Numbered from the stretch's first letter, positions 17,684 to 27,995 are shown. The stretch is 64,000 nucleotides of DNA from Bacillus sp. X1(2014) (GCF_007678255.1 NZ_VEED01000007.1:124001-188000), one strand, 5' to 3'. Notes: generated from the letters alone by a model not told the origin. A program made the numbers and translations.

Positions 17684-19028
17684 TTACTACTTCCTCCAAT
17701 ACTTTTACAAATTGGTCAATTTCTTCTTTTGTTCTCTGCTCTGTCACTGCAATAAGCATTTGATTGTCAAAACCGTAATCACTTTCCAAATCAAATCCTC
17801 CGATGATTCCTGCCTCAAGCAGTTTGGTGTTGACCTCTTTGACCGGACGAGGAATTTCCACCACAAATTCATTAAAAAATGGTGATTGATTGATAATGAT
17901 AAAGCCTGCCTTTTGCAGACACTTTGCCATATAATCAGCTTTCTCAATGTTTAGCTGGGCCATTTGACGAATTCCTTGCTTTCCAAGTGCAGTCATGCAA
18001 ATAGAAGAAGCAAGAGCATTTAATGCCTGATTGGAACAAATATTAGAAGACGCTTTATCACGGCGAATATGCTGTTCACGTGCTTGCAGCGTTAAGACAA
18101 ATCCACGTTTTCCTTGCTCATCTGTTGTTTGTCCTACAATCCGCCCAGGTACTTTACGCATAAATTTTTTGTGAACAGCGAAATAACCGCAGTGTGGGCC
18201 TCCAAAAGCCAGTGGTATTCCTAATGGCTGCATATCACCCACTACAATATCTGCCCCGAGTTTACCAGGTGCCTGCAGAAGGGCAAGAGCCAGTGGATTT
18301 GCACTTACAATGAGCAATGCTCCTTGTGTATCCGCAATTTTTTTAATTTCTGCCAAATCTTCAATTGATCCGAAGAAATTTGGGTATTGAACAATAACGG
18401 CGGCAATGCTTTTATCCATTTGTTCTTTCAATCCTCTTAGATCGGTAACATCATCAACAAGATTGATTTCTTCTGCTGTATATTCTTGGCCGCGTGCTAC
18501 TGTATTTAATATTGATCGGGATTCAGGATGAACCGCTTTTGATACCAGCACTTTTGAACGCCGTGTTGATGAAACAGCAAGTGAGGCAGCTTCTGCAAGT
18601 GATGTAAAGCCATCGTACATAGAAGAGTTGGCAACATCCATTCCTGTTAACTCACAAACCATTGTCTGGAATTCAAAAATTGCTTGCAGCTCACCTTGGC
18701 TGATTTCCGGTTGATATGGCGTATAAGCTGTGTAAAATTCTGAACGTGAAATCATATGATTTACCACGCTTGGAATGTAGTGATCGTATGTACCTGCACC
18801 AAGAAAGGTTGGATAGTTATTGGCATTTTTGTTTTTTGAAGCAAGCTGTTGCATTTTTTTCAAAAGAAGCGGCTCTGGAACCGCTTCTGGAATGTTTAAC
18901 TCACCCTCTAAACGTATTTCTTTTGGAATGTCTTCAAATAAATCATCGATTGAAGACATGTTTAAAAATTTTAGCATCTCCTCTTGATCTTGTTTCGTAT
19001 CAGGAAGGTATCTAAATGTGTTGGTCAT
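17676..19028 (-). CDS. gcvPA: glycine dehydrogenase (decarboxylating) subunit 1
   Basis: The other half of the split P-protein and partner of GcvPB. About 450 residues, starting [19 protein letters not shown]. The ATG at 19028 follows GAAGGAGGGGAATAAG at ideal spacing; an in-frame ATG at 19070 lies inside gcvH and has no RBS. Visible conserved stretches include [29 protein letters not shown] and [22 protein letters not shown]. It starts one base after the gcvH stop codon. Confidence 0.96.
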   Translation of the reverse strand: MTNTFRYLPDTKQDQEEMLKFLNMSSIDDLFEDIPKEIRLEGELNIPEAVPEPLLLKKMQQLASKNKNANNYPTFLGAGTYDHYIPSVVNHMISRSEFYTAYTPYQPEISQGELQAIFEFQTMVCELTGMDVANSSMYDGFTSLAEAASLAVSSTRRSKVLVSKAVHPESRSILNTVARGQEYTAEEINLVDDVTDLRGLKEQMDKSIAAVIVQYPNFFGSIEDLAEIKKIADTQGALLIVSANPLALALLQAPGKLGADIVVGDMQPLGIPLAFGGPHCGYFAVHKKFMRKVPGRIVGQTTDEQGKRGFVLTLQAREQHIRRDKASSNICSNQALNALASSICMTALGKQGIRQMAQLNIEKADYMAKCLQKAGFIIINQSPFFNEFVVEIPRPVKEVNTKLLEAGIIGGFDLESDYGFDNQMLIAVTEQRTKEEIDQFVKVLEEVVND

Positions 19029-19029
19029 C

Positions 19030-19422
19030 TTATTCCCCTCCTTCAATATATGCCTGGTACTCATTTTCATTTAAAAGGGATTTTAACTCCTCTGGATTGG
19101 ATAGTTCCACTTCTACTAACCACCCTGCATCATATGGCTGTTCGTTGATCGTCTCAGGACTATCGTTTAAATCCTCGTTTACACAAATAACCGTTCCAGA
19201 TACAGGAGCGTAAATTTCAGAAACGGCTTTAACCGATTCGATGGTTCCCATTGATTCTTCCACAGTTACTTCATCATCAACTTCCGGAGTCTCAACAAAC
19301 ACGATATCCCCTAACTGTTTTTGTGCAAAATGAGAAATCCCAATTCGTACTCGATTTCCGTCTAGTTGTAATACCCATTCGTGTTCCTTGCTATATAGTA
19401 AACTTGCAGTTGCGTTTGTCAT
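19030..19422 (-). CDS. gcvH: glycine cleavage system H protein
   Basis: A lipoyl carrier of about 130 residues that shuttles the aminomethyl group from P- to T-protein. The lipoylated lysine is in [15 protein letters not shown]. The preferred ATG at 19422 follows GAAGGGAAG; an upstream ATG at 19461 would add 13 unconserved residues. The product is acidic, as is usual for H protein. It sits between gcvT and gcvPA. Confidence 0.96.
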   Translation of the reverse strand: MTNATASLLYSKEHEWVLQLDGNRVRIGISHFAQKQLGDIVFVETPEVDDEVTVEESMGTIESVKAVSEIYAPVSGTVICVNEDLNDSPETINEQPYDAGWLVEVELSNPEELKSLLNENEYQAYIEGGE

Positions 19423-19543
19423 AATTTTACTTCCCTTCGTTTGTGATTTTGAATTTGACAATTGAGATCATGTAAGTAAGTTTGTTTAGGTAGAGCCGCA
19501 TGTTGCCCAATGTGTGAAAATGAAATGGAATTCTATGATTCTA

Positions 19544-20656
19544 TTAACCCATTTTATAAAACGGGGTCTTAATTACTACTGCATCGATTTGTTTATTACG
19601 GATTTCTACTTTAAGTTGTGTGTCAACTTGTGCATACTCCGCAGATACAAGGGCAAGACCTATGCTTTTCTTTAGAGTGGGTGATTGTGTTCCCGATGTA
19701 ACGGTACCAATTTCCTCTCCACTCTCTGAAATAACTTTATAACCATGACGCGGAATCCCACGGCCAGTTACTTCAATTCCTACTAATTTGCGTTTTAATC
19801 CTTCTTCTTTTTGCCTTAAAAGTGCCTCTTTTCCAATAAAATCACTTTCTTTATTGGTTTTTACCGCGAAACCGATTCCTGCTTCAAGAGGACTAATATC
19901 GCTTAACAGTTCTTGACCATAAAGTGCAAGACGGGCCTCTAAACGAAGGGTGTCACGTGCACCCAGTCCGCATGGCTTTAAGCCATCTTCACTACCTGCT
20001 TCTATCAACTTTCCCCATAGTGCTACCGCCTGGTCTGCTGCTAAATAAAGCTCAAAACCATTTTCTCCTGTATAACCAGTACGTGATACGAGGGCATCTG
20101 TGATCCCGGAAACATTGACATGTTGTGCAAATTTAAATGAGCCAATTTCAGATAGATTGGTTTCCGTTAGCTTTTGCAAAATACGTTCAGCCTTTGGCCC
20201 TTGAATGGCTAGTTGAGCAGTTTCATTGGAGATATTCTTGAGTGTTACCTCACCCTTTACATGTTGCTTCATCCATTCAAAATCTTTATCTATGTTGGCC
20301 GCATTGATGACGAGTAAATATTTTTCATTCGTTAATTTATAAACTAATAAATCATCGACCGTTCCGCCGTTCTGGTAGCACATTGCAGTATACTGTGCCT
20401 GATTGATACTAAGTTTTGTAACATCGTTTGTGACCAGATAGTTTATGTAGCTTTCTGCATCTTTTCCTTCTACCACTACTTCACCCATATGAGAGACATC
20501 AAAAAGTCCTGCTCGATTACGTACTGCCTCATGCTCTTCTAAAATACTTGAAAACTGTACCGGAAGTTCCCAGCCGCCAAAATCGATGACCTTTGCGCCA
20601 TGTTTTTTATATGTTTCAAATAAGGGTGTTCGTTTTAACAATGTTTCAGTAGTCAT
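19544..20656 (-). CDS. gcvT: aminomethyltransferase (glycine cleavage T protein)
   Basis: The 370-residue T-protein transfers the methylene group from GcvH to THF and releases ammonia. It begins [27 protein letters not shown] and has [22 protein letters not shown] and the [13 protein letters not shown] folate-site stretch. The ATG forms a four-base overlap with the sdaAA stop, coupling serine deamination and glycine cleavage on one mRNA. Confidence 0.97.
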   Translation of the reverse strand: MTTETLLKRTPLFETYKKHGAKVIDFGGWELPVQFSSILEEHEAVRNRAGLFDVSHMGEVVVEGKDAESYINYLVTNDVTKLSINQAQYTAMCYQNGGTVDDLLVYKLTNEKYLLVINAANIDKDFEWMKQHVKGEVTLKNISNETAQLAIQGPKAERILQKLTETNLSEIGSFKFAQHVNVSGITDALVSRTGYTGENGFELYLAADQAVALWGKLIEAGSEDGLKPCGLGARDTLRLEARLALYGQELLSDISPLEAGIGFAVKTNKESDFIGKEALLRQKEEGLKRKLVGIEVTGRGIPRHGYKVISESGEEIGTVTSGTQSPTLKKSIGLALVSAEYAQVDTQLKVEIRNKQIDAVVIKTPFYKMG

Positions 20657-21552
20657 TGTGTTACCTCCGATTTAGATTTCCGACAAAATAACTGTTCTTT
20701 TACCTTTTTACCCGTTTCGGTCATCGCCAGCCCGCCAAGTGCGGTTTCCCTTAGTGTCCGTGGCATTTCCTTTCCAACCTTATACATCGCTTCTATGACT
20801 TCGTCACAAGGAATACGGCTTTCCACGCCAGCAAGTGATAGGTCGGCTGCTGAAAAGGCTATTGATGTACCAATGACATTTCTTTTTATACAAGGAACCT
20901 CCACAAGTCCTGCAACCGGATCACACACCAAGCCTAATAATGATTTCATCGCAATGGCGGTGGCATTTACAGCTTGTTGTGGTGTACCGCCTTTTAACTC
21001 TACGATTGTCCCCGCAGCCATTGCGGTTGCAGATCCCACTTCTGCTTGACAGCCACCTGCTGCTCCTGAAATAAAGGAACGGTTAGCAATCACGTAACCT
21101 AGCATACTAGCAGTAAATAAGCCCATGACTAAATCTTTATACGAATAGGTGTCATTTTTATAAAGAGAAAACAATACACCGGGTAAAATACCAGCTGCTC
21201 CAGCGGTTGGTGTAGCTACAATGATCCCCATTCTTGCATTGTTTTCAGATGTAGCTAATGAAAACGTCATTGCATTACTAATGTAAGTTCCTGACAAGGT
21301 ATTGCCCTGTGTCATGTAGTTATACATTTTTACCGCATCACCGCCGGAGATACCACTTGGTGCTGTTGAGCCGTCTTTAATTCCGCTATCAACGGCCTCC
21401 TTCATTTTGATCAATCGTTCTTCCATCATGCTGATTATGGTTTCTTCATCTCTTCCTGACTTTTTCGCTTCCATCATCAACATGATTTCACCAATGGTTT
21501 TTTGTTCTCTTTCACAAGCCTCAATCAGTTCTGCCATGGACTTAATTTCCAT
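20653..21552 (-). CDS. sdaAA: L-serine dehydratase, alpha subunit
   Basis: The catalytic, 4Fe-4S-containing subunit that deaminates L-serine to pyruvate and ammonia. Conserved cysteines appear in [11 protein letters not shown] and [18 protein letters not shown], and the N-terminal part has [16 protein letters not shown]. 299 residues, full length. The ATG shares one base with the sdaAB stop (TAATG). Linked to glyA, it would complete conversion of glycine-derived serine to pyruvate. Confidence 0.96.
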   Translation of the reverse strand: MEIKSMAELIEACEREQKTIGEIMLMMEAKKSGRDEETIISMMEERLIKMKEAVDSGIKDGSTAPSGISGGDAVKMYNYMTQGNTLSGTYISNAMTFSLATSENNARMGIIVATPTAGAAGILPGVLFSLYKNDTYSYKDLVMGLFTASMLGYVIANRSFISGAAGGCQAEVGSATAMAAGTIVELKGGTPQQAVNATAIAMKSLLGLVCDPVAGLVEVPCIKRNVIGTSIAFSAADLSLAGVESRIPCDEVIEAMYKVGKEMPRTLRETALGGLAMTETGKKVKEQLFCRKSKSEVTQ

Positions 21553-22064
21553 TAAATTGCCTCCATAAATACTTTCTCGTTTGGTTGAAAATGACTAGCG
21601 AGGGAGGCAAAGTCATCGCCTGAACTTAAACGAATATCTACTTTTCTTCCGTTAATCATAAAGATTTTCGATAAACCGCCACCAAGCGATACACCTCCAA
21701 CTTTTACAGCACGATTATTGCATTTTGCTGTCACAATCGTTGTATTGGGATGGTTATAATAAGTACATTTGTCTTCAAACTCGAAATGGTACTGCATACC
21801 ATCCTCTTTTGCCCACTCTAACGAATTTTTTATTCGTGGATCATCGGTATTCATACCTAGTAATCCGCCTATGAGTGCTTTATCCGTTCCATGTCCTTGG
21901 TACGTTTCGGCAAAGGAATCATAAAATACAATTTTTGTCTCTTCTGGGCAACTGCCTAACAGTTCATAAATAAATTTACCGATTGACACAACACCTGCAG
22001 TATGCGAGCTCGAGGGACCGACCATAATCGGGCCGATTATATCAAAGCAACTTTGAAATTCCAT
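21552..22064 (-). CDS. sdaAB: L-serine dehydratase, beta subunit lacking the ACT domain
   Basis: The 170-residue partner of SdaAA. It keeps the SDH beta domain (FDIIGPIMVGPSSSHTAG, SFAETYQGHGTDKAL) but stops soon after GGGLSKIFMINGRKVDIRL. The B. subtilis homologue is about 220 residues with a C-terminal ACT domain of about 70 residues. That domain is absent here, and the following gene begins at the stop codon, so no frameshifted remnant exists. Loss of ACT would remove a proposed serine-sensing or stabilising element. It follows glyA by 14 bases. Confidence 0.93.
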   Translation of the reverse strand: MEFQSCFDIIGPIMVGPSSSHTAGVVSIGKFIYELLGSCPEETKIVFYDSFAETYQGHGTDKALIGGLLGMNTDDPRIKNSLEWAKEDGMQYHFEFEDKCTYYNHPNTTIVTAKCNNRAVKVGGVSLGGGLSKIFMINGRKVDIRLSSGDDFASLASHFQPNEKVFMEAI

Positions 22065-22078
22065 GAAATGTCTCCTTC

Positions 22079-23329
22079 TTAAACAGTAATTAGCTGTTGA
22101 AATAGTGGATAGTTACCACAAATATTTTTAGTAGTTTCTTTTGCTTGTTTAAGAACTTCTAGATTACCTTTACTTTTCAGAACAGCAGCGATTACTTTGC
22201 CGATTTTTTCCATATCATCCTGCTTCATTCCGCGAGTTGTTAAAGCAGCAGTTCCCATACGGATTCCGCTTGTGACAAACGGGCTTGCAGGATCAAAGGG
22301 AATCGTATTTTTGTTAACAGTGATACCTGCTTTTTCTAACAACCTCTCTGCTTCTTTTCCTGTTAAGTTCCACGGACGAACATCTAAAAGAACAATGTGA
22401 TTGTCAGTACCTCCAGAGACAAGGGTTGCTCCTTCTTTCTTTAACGTATCCGCTAGCGCTGCTGCATTATCAATGATTTGTTTCGCATAATCTTTAAAGC
22501 TTGGTTGTAAAGCCTCATTGAAAGCAACCGCTTTAGCTGCAATGATGTGCATAAGGGGGCCGCCTTGAATTCCTGGAAACACAGATTTATTAATAGCTTT
22601 GATAAACTCTTCATCATTTGATAAAACGATACCGCCTCGAGGTCCTCTCAACGTTTTATGGGTGGTGCTTGTTACAACATCTGCGTATGGTACTGGCGAT
22701 GGATGAAGACCAGCGGCAACTAGTCCTGCAATATGCGCCATATCCACCATGAATTTTGCACCCACTTGGTCAGCAATTTGTCTAAAGCGCGCAAAATCAA
22801 TTGTTCTTGGGTAAGCACTTGCCCCTGCAATAATCAATTTTGGCTGTTCTTTTTTCGCAACTTCTTCTAACTCATCATAATCAATCAATTGAGTATCTTC
22901 TTTTACGCCATAAGAAACAACCTCAAACCATTTTCCTGAAACACTAACTGGACTTCCATGTGTTAAATGTCCTCCTTGTGAAAGGTTCATTCCCATGATT
23001 TTATCGCCAGGCTGAAGCAGTGCGAAAAAAACAGCAAAGTTAGCTTGTGCACCTGAGTGAGGTTGAACGTTTGCATATTTAGCACCAAACAGCTTTGTTA
23101 AACGATCAATAGCTGCTTGTTCTGCCACATCGACAAATTCACATCCGCCATAATAACGCTTTCCTGGATAGCCTTCTGCATATTTATTGGTCATCACACT
23201 TCCCATTGCTTCTAGGACGTCTTGGCTAACGAAGTTTTCAGATGCAATCAACTCCAATGTTTGATGCTGACGATCTTGCTCCTTTTTAATAGCTTCAAAA
23301 ATGGTTTGATCATTCTGTTGTAAACTCAT
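22079..23329 (-). CDS. glyA: serine hydroxymethyltransferase
   Basis: This PLP enzyme of 416 residues interconverts serine and glycine using methylene-THF. Visible features are [19 protein letters not shown], the [13 protein letters not shown] loop and the PLP-lysine motif [14 protein letters not shown]. It is the first gene after the riboswitch terminator, with AAGGAGGAGTTTAC before the ATG. In this operon it should run in the glycine-to-serine direction, consuming methylene-THF from GcvT. A second, housekeeping glyA near upp would be expected elsewhere in the genome. Confidence 0.97.
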   Translation of the reverse strand: MSLQQNDQTIFEAIKKEQDRQHQTLELIASENFVSQDVLEAMGSVMTNKYAEGYPGKRYYGGCEFVDVAEQAAIDRLTKLFGAKYANVQPHSGAQANFAVFFALLQPGDKIMGMNLSQGGHLTHGSPVSVSGKWFEVVSYGVKEDTQLIDYDELEEVAKKEQPKLIIAGASAYPRTIDFARFRQIADQVGAKFMVDMAHIAGLVAAGLHPSPVPYADVVTSTTHKTLRGPRGGIVLSNDEEFIKAINKSVFPGIQGGPLMHIIAAKAVAFNEALQPSFKDYAKQIIDNAAALADTLKKEGATLVSGGTDNHIVLLDVRPWNLTGKEAERLLEKAGITVNKNTIPFDPASPFVTSGIRMGTAALTTRGMKQDDMEKIGKVIAAVLKSKGNLEVLKQAKETTKNICGNYPLFQQLITV

Positions 23330-23390
23330 GTAAACTCCTCCTTGAAATATCGTTCAGGCTCCCCTTTATGCTTCAAACATCTGCTTTTTT

Positions 23391-23454
23391 GCACGCAAAA
23401 AAGGACAGAAGAAGGGGAAGCATGTAGCTTCATATTCCCTTCTCTGTCCTTTTT
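23391..23454 (-). terminator. riboswitch-controlled terminator before glyA
   Basis: On the minus strand AAAAAGGACAGAGAAGGG pairs with CCCTTCTTCTGTCC and is followed by six T residues. It directly follows the second glycine aptamer and is the expression platform. In known glycine riboswitches glycine binding prevents such terminators, so the operon should be glycine-induced. Confidence 0.85.
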
Positions 23455-23620
23455 ACCTGAGAGTTTAGTTCTGTTACGAACATTCCCCTTTGGTGGCATA
23501 ACTATAATGCGCTCTCCAGAGTTGCGTCCCGCTGTGGTTCCATCTACCTGAGAGATTAATTCCAAGGGTTTTTTTGGAACTTGCTCCTTCGGTGGCGTGT
23601 AAAAATTGCACTCTCCCACA
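23453..23620 (-). promoter_or_regulatory. tandem glycine riboswitch (gcvT type) of the glyA operon
   Basis: Two aptamers in series on the minus strand. The first has GGGAGAGTGCA, CGCCACCGAAGGAGCAA and AATCTCTCAGGTAGA. The second has TGGAGAGCGCA, TGCCACCAAAGGGGAA and ACTCTCAGGTAAAAAGGA. These are the conserved glycine-aptamer cores (GGAGAG, GCCGAAGG-like, CTCTCAGG). The aptamers are joined by the usual short linker and lead into the terminator. Confidence 0.95.
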
Positions 23621-23652
23621 ACCGTCATCCGCTCTATTTTTTTATTATTTTC

Positions 23653-23681
23653 AGAATAATTGTTAAAGGGAACCAAGTCAA
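23653..23681 (-). promoter_or_regulatory. sigma-A promoter of the glyA-gcv-purU operon
   Basis: TTGACT (23676-23681) and TATTCT (23653-23658) on the minus strand are separated by exactly 17 bases and lie just before the first glycine aptamer. Confidence 0.75.
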
Positions 23682-23736
23682 GCTTTTTTTGAAAACGGTA
23701 TCAAAAATCGAAAATATGACATTTTTAAGTTACCTA

Positions 23737-25125
23737 TTAATTTTCTGCTATCTTTTCCTGATTGACTTGATCTGCATAGTTTGCCTTCATATTCCGCATC
23801 TTATATATGGCAATTAGTAAAATAAACCAAACTGGAGTTACGAACAAGGCAACGCGAGTATCTTCTGCAAGTGCAAGCACAACCAGAACAAATGCTAGAA
23901 AAGCTAAGATCAAGTAATTAGAAAATGGATAAAGCGGCAATTTAAATTTGTTTACTTTTGCTAGATCCGGTCTTGTTTTACGGTATTTCAAATGGCTGAT
24001 AATCGTAATACCCCAAATAAAAATGAAACATACGGTAGAAATACTTGTAATTAGTGTAAATACTCCTTCAGGCATGACATAGTTCAACACAACGGCAATT
24101 AAAATGACCACAGTTGAAAAAAGCAATGCATTCGAAGGTACTTTACGGGAAGTAAGTTTTGTAAATGGTACAGGTGCATTTTTATCTCTGGCAAGTGAGT
24201 AGACCATCCGGCTTGTACTGAAAATGGCACTGTTACATGCCGAAGCCGCGGAAGTTAGAACGACAAAATTGACGATACCAGCAGCTGCAGCGATTCCAAC
24301 CGCGACAAAGACTTGAACAAATGGGCTTTTCGCTGGATTGATCGCGTTCCATGGATAAATACTCATGATGACAATAAGGGCTCCAACGTAGAAAATTAAA
24401 ACTCGAATAGGAATATTATTGATGGCCTTTGGTATTACTTTTTCTGGGTTTTCGGTTTCACCTGCTGTAAGTCCTACCAGTTCTATGCCAACAAACGCAA
24501 ACACAACCATCTGGAATGAGAGAATAAACCCATTTATGCCATTTGGAAACCAGCCGTCATGGCTCCATAAATTCGTGAAACTGGATGCTCCTGCATTCGT
24601 GGAAAAGCCTTTAATAATCATGAACACACCGATGACAATGAGTGCCAGTATCGCGATGACTTTAATTAATGCGAACCAGAATTCCATTTCGCCGAAAAGC
24701 TTGACAGTAGCAAGGTTCATAACTAGCAAGATGACAAGTGCAATTAATCCTGGCATCCATTGTGGTACAGAGGGAAACCAATATTGGGTATAAAGACCAA
24801 CTGCTGTTAAGTCTGCCATTGCAATTGATATCCAGCAAAACCAGTAGGTCCATCCCGTGATAAATGCTGCCATATTACCTAAATAGTCTCTTACAAAGTC
24901 AACAAAAGAATGATAGTTCAAATTGGTTAAGAGCAGTTCTCCAAGTGCCCGCATGATCAAAAAGCAAATGACTCCTGTAATTAAGTAAGCAAATAATATT
25001 GATGGTCCAGCTAAATGTATAGATTTTCCTGCACCTAGAAATAATCCTGTTCCGATTGCCCCACCGATAGCGATTAGTTGTACGTGCCTGTTTTTTAGGC
25101 CTCTATCCAATTTCTGTTCCTGCAT
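23737..25125 (-). CDS. APC-family amino acid permease, probable glycine/alanine/serine transporter
   Basis: A permease of about 462 residues with some twelve hydrophobic helices, beginning LDRGLKNRHVQLIAIGGAIGTGLFLGAGKSIHLAGPS, the classic amino-acid permease N-terminus. It resembles CycA/AlaP-type carriers. The preceding tandem glycine riboswitch makes glycine the likely substrate, perhaps with D-serine or alanine. The ATG at 25125 is eight bases after GGGTGGG; the in-frame GTG at 25137 lies too near this RBS. It is separate from the downstream glyA operon, which has its own promoter. Confidence 0.88.
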   Translation of the reverse strand: MQEQKLDRGLKNRHVQLIAIGGAIGTGLFLGAGKSIHLAGPSILFAYLITGVICFLIMRALGELLLTNLNYHSFVDFVRDYLGNMAAFITGWTYWFCWISIAMADLTAVGLYTQYWFPSVPQWMPGLIALVILLVMNLATVKLFGEMEFWFALIKVIAILALIVIGVFMIIKGFSTNAGASSFTNLWSHDGWFPNGINGFILSFQMVVFAFVGIELVGLTAGETENPEKVIPKAINNIPIRVLIFYVGALIVIMSIYPWNAINPAKSPFVQVFVAVGIAAAAGIVNFVVLTSAASACNSAIFSTSRMVYSLARDKNAPVPFTKLTSRKVPSNALLFSTVVILIAVVLNYVMPEGVFTLITSISTVCFIFIWGITIISHLKYRKTRPDLAKVNKFKLPLYPFSNYLILAFLAFVLVVLALAEDTRVALFVTPVWFILLIAIYKMRNMKANYADQVNQEKIAEN

Positions 25126-25343
25126 ATGAATTCCCACCCTCTACTTTTTTATTTTAAAAAGGTCAGTCTCATCCGATTAAAATTCTTTCTCCTCCTTATT
25201 TTAAAAATGAGTTAATTCCCTAATCAGTAGATAAAAGTTATAAAAAAGCCATTTAAGAAGTTTTTTGATGATCTTCACTTTTTACATGGCTAATGCTAAT
25301 GTAGGGTTTAGTAGTGATTAAGTAGAATTTTGCTAGTTAATGC

Positions 25344-25393
25344 AACAAAAAAAGGACAGAAGAAGGCAATGTTTCACCTTCTCTGTCCTTTTA
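25344..25393 (-). terminator. riboswitch terminator before the permease
   Basis: AAAAGGACAGAGAAGG pairs with CCTTCTTCTGTCC around a ten-base loop, followed by a run of T on the minus strand. Stem sequence is nearly identical to that before glyA, suggesting that one leader arose by duplication of the other. Confidence 0.85.
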
Positions 25394-25558
25394 CCTGAAA
25401 GTTTGTTCCGCATAAAAGCGAATCCCCTTTGGTGGCATATCCAGTATATGCACTCTCCAGAGCTACGTCATGTAGTGGTTCTTTTTACCTGAGAGATTAA
25501 TTCCAAGGATTTTATGGAACTTGCTCCGTCGGCGGCGACATTCGTCACTCTCTCCCAA
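25386..25558 (-). promoter_or_regulatory. tandem glycine riboswitch of the permease
   Basis: Two aptamers on the minus strand. The first has GGGAGAGAGTGACG, CGCCGCCGACGGAGCAAG and AATCTCTCAGGTAAA. The second has CTGGAGAGTGCA, TGCCACCAAAGGGGATTCGC and ACTTTCAGGTAAAAGGAC. The order and the linker match the riboswitch before glyA. In the last core CTTTCAGG replaces CTCTCAGG. Confidence 0.94.
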
Positions 25559-26012
25559 TACAATCAACCGTAAACTATTTAATTATGTATAAAAAATTTG
25601 TAAAATCACAAAAGAGAGAATTATCTAAAAATTGAAAGCGTATTCACAAAATAATAATCTCACAGTCTTATTCCTATGTCAATAAAATAATGAAAAATTT
25701 CGAAGATTAAAAAAGCAATTTTAACGAGATTCCGTGGAATCGACCCATCAAACCTGGCAAGAAGGTCTTAAGTTTATGTTTTTGTTCAGTATATCCATTA
25801 ATCGAACTAGACTATTAAAAATTTTGTATTTTATTTATTTCTTTATATATTGTATATTTACCATATTTACATCTTAGGAAATGGGAGGTAAAAAAGAAAA
25901 CTTCCTATCGTGCCCAGTTGTAAGTTCCTGTTTTCATGCTGGTTTAGCTGATATAATTGTAGCAGGTACTTTTACAGGAAAATAATTATGTATTCAATTT
26001 GGGGGAAATAGA
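25559..26012. other. 454-base divergent spacer
   Basis: No gene is seen. TGAAAGCGTATTCA at 25633-25646 resembles a catabolite-responsive element, weakly. GATTCC/GGAATC forms a small palindrome near 25727-25740. The promoters of the permease leader (leftward) and of yyaC (rightward) must lie here; I could not fix the yyaC sigma-F-type promoter. Confidence 0.4.
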
Positions 26013-26597
26013 ATGTGCCCTTTTTACAATAATCATGAAAACACACAACAAGAAAACACATTGTTTAGAATTAAAGTGAAAGAAATGATGGAGGAAAAGG
26101 AAATTGAGGCCTCTGCAAGGATTATGGAAGAAATAATCACTTGCTCTACGCTTGAACATAGAGATATTGTGTTTCTTTGCATTGGTTCAGACCGGTATGT
26201 AGGAGATTCACTGGGTCCTTTAGTGGGTACTATGCTTAGAGAAAGTAATGTTCCTTATCATGTGTATGGTACTTTGAAAGAACCTGTTCACGCCTTTAAC
26301 TTAAAGGATATTTTGAAAGACATCAATAAGCAACTAAAAAAGCCGTTAATTATCAGTATTGATGCATGTTTGGGTGAAAAAGGCCAAGTTGGATTTATGA
26401 TTTTTAACAAAGGGCCGCTTGCTCCTGGCAAGGCCCTGGAGAAGATTTTACCTGAAGTTGGAGATTACCATATCAAAGGTGTGGTCAACTATATTGATCC
26501 CCTGCCCGCATCACAATTTATTAATGACACTCGATTATACACCGTTTTCAATTTTGCTAGAACGATTGTGAAAATCATTCGTCTTACCGTACAATAA
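26013..26597 (+). CDS. yyaC: spore protease YyaC-like protein
   Basis: A 194-residue member of the YyaC family (DUF1256), related to the Gpr spore germination protease. The core DIVFLCIGSDRYVGDSLGPLVGTML and the IISIDACLG segment are characteristic. Its presence indicates an endospore-forming host. The ATG follows GGGGGAAATAG. It is monocistronic, with a strong hairpin after the stop. No signal peptide is present. Confidence 0.88.
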   Translation: MCPFYNNHENTQQENTLFRIKVKEMMEEKEIEASARIMEEIITCSTLEHRDIVFLCIGSDRYVGDSLGPLVGTMLRESNVPYHVYGTLKEPVHAFNLKDILKDINKQLKKPLIISIDACLGEKGQVGFMIFNKGPLAPGKALEKILPEVGDYHIKGVVNYIDPLPASQFINDTRLYTVFNFARTIVKIIRLTVQ

Positions 26598-26623
26598 ACC
26601 TCCATTTACAAAATTATATAAAA

Positions 26624-26672
26624 CAGAGCCGCTTTCGAAATCACTGGATTTACTGATTCGAAAACAGCTCTG
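26624..26672. terminator. hairpin between convergent yyaC and CitMHS genes
   Basis: CAGAGC...TTTCGAAATCA pairs with TGATTCGAAAA...GCTCTG. The long stem lies between the two convergent stop codons, so it may serve both. Confidence 0.7.
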
Positions 26673-26699
26673 AATTTATACTATTATCATTTCATTTCC

Positions 26700-27995
26700 T
26701 CATTTAAAAAGTGTAAATGCTCCAGTTAAAATAGCAGCAATGGTGATCACCAATGAGCAGATAACAGCCCATTTGAAAGCATATTTCTGGAATTCTCCCA
26801 AGTCGGTATTAATCATTCCTATTAATAACAGTGTAGATGCGACCAAAGGGCTTAAAAAGTGTACAGGCTGACCTAAAACGGAAGCTCTGGCTACTTCCAA
26901 AGGATCAACGCCATATGCAGATGCCGCTTCTGCCAAAATTGGCAAAACACCAAAGTAATAAGCGTCATTCGACAAAACGAATGTAAACGGCATACTTGTC
27001 AACGCCACCACTACAGGGAAGTACGATCCAACAGAAGCTGGTATTATAGAAACTAGTGAATGGGCGATTGCATCTACCATTTTTGTTCCAGAAAAAATAC
27101 CTGTAAATATCCCTGCTGCAAAAACGAGAGTAACAACTGTTAGAGCATTACCTGCATGTGAAATGATACGATCTTTTTGTTGCTTCAAATTAGGGTAATT
27201 AATCGTAGAAGCAAGAACAAACCCTATTAAAAATAACACTGGAGCTGGCAATATTCCCATTACCAAAACGACCATGACCACGAGAGTTAACAGAAGATTA
27301 ATCCATATCAACTTAGGGCGCTTAAAATTCTCAGTCATTTCCAAAGCTATAGCTGCTTCAGGAATGGCAGAAATGGTTCTAGACGGAAACTCCACACTAA
27401 TTATTCCAATCTTTTTTCGTTCTTTTCTCCCAAGGAAATATGCTGTAAATAAGATACTTCCCATTCCTGCAAATAATGTAGGCAAGAGTGGAATAAAAAA
27501 TTCATTTGCATCAAGGCCCAATGAGGCAATTGCTCTTGTAGCTGGACCTCCCCAAGGAGTCATGCCGCTCATAATACTGACAGAAAGCATAGAAATAGTC
27601 CCAAGTACAAGTGGGTTCATGCCTAATCTCAAATAAAGCGGCAGCAATGCAGAAATTGTAATCATGTGTGTTGTTGTACCGTCTCCATCAAGTGCAACTG
27701 TCATGGCAATGATTGCAGTTCCTATTGCGATTTTTACTGGATCCCCTTTTACAAATATCAACATTTGTTTAATTAGCGGATCGAACAATCCAGCATCAAT
27801 TAAAATACCGAAAAATAGAATTGCAAATAATAATAGAGCTGCTGAAGGCGCAACAACCTTTAATCCTTCCTGCATCATATCTCCAAGCTTTGAACCAAAG
27901 CCTCCAACTAATCCAAAGCCAATTGGAACAACTACAAGAGCAGTGACAGGAGATAATCGTTTAGCCATAATCAAGTAAGTAAAAACGACAACCAT
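26700..27995 (-). CDS. CitMHS-family divalent metal-tricarboxylate transporter
   Basis: A polytopic membrane protein of 431 residues from the ATG at 27995. It resembles Bacillus CitM/CitH, which import citrate complexed with Mg2+ or Ca2+. Family features are MAKRLSPVTALVVVPIGFGL, TVALDGDGTTTHMITISALLPLY and MTPWGGPATRAIASLG. Compared with CitM the N-terminus is about eight residues short. The missing segment is encoded in frame upstream but begins at ATT (28019), which has AAGGGGGG six bases before it. The ATG has only AGGA. Neighbouring PrpF and LysR genes suggest aconitate or citrate as cargo; direction (uptake or export) is unknown. Confidence 0.88.
   Translation of the reverse strand: MVVVFTYLIMAKRLSPVTALVVVPIGFGLVGGFGSKLGDMMQEGLKVVAPSAALLLFAILFFGILIDAGLFDPLIKQMLIFVKGDPVKIAIGTAIIAMTVALDGDGTTTHMITISALLPLYLRLGMNPLVLGTISMLSVSIMSGMTPWGGPATRAIASLGLDANEFFIPLLPTLFAGMGSILFTAYFLGRKERKKIGIISVEFPSRTISAIPEAAIALEMTENFKRPKLIWINLLLTLVVMVVLVMGILPAPVLFLIGFVLASTINYPNLKQQKDRIISHAGNALTVVTLVFAAGIFTGIFSGTKMVDAIAHSLVSIIPASVGSYFPVVVALTSMPFTFVLSNDAYYFGVLPILAEAASAYGVDPLEVARASVLGQPVHFLSPLVASTLLLIGMINTDLGEFQKYAFKWAVICSLVITIAAILTGAFTLFK

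Noticed and set aside
23326..23676. 116-codon open frame on the minus strand over the glyA leader
   Set aside because: It covers the glycine aptamers and terminator, which explain the sequence; the frame has no conserved protein features.
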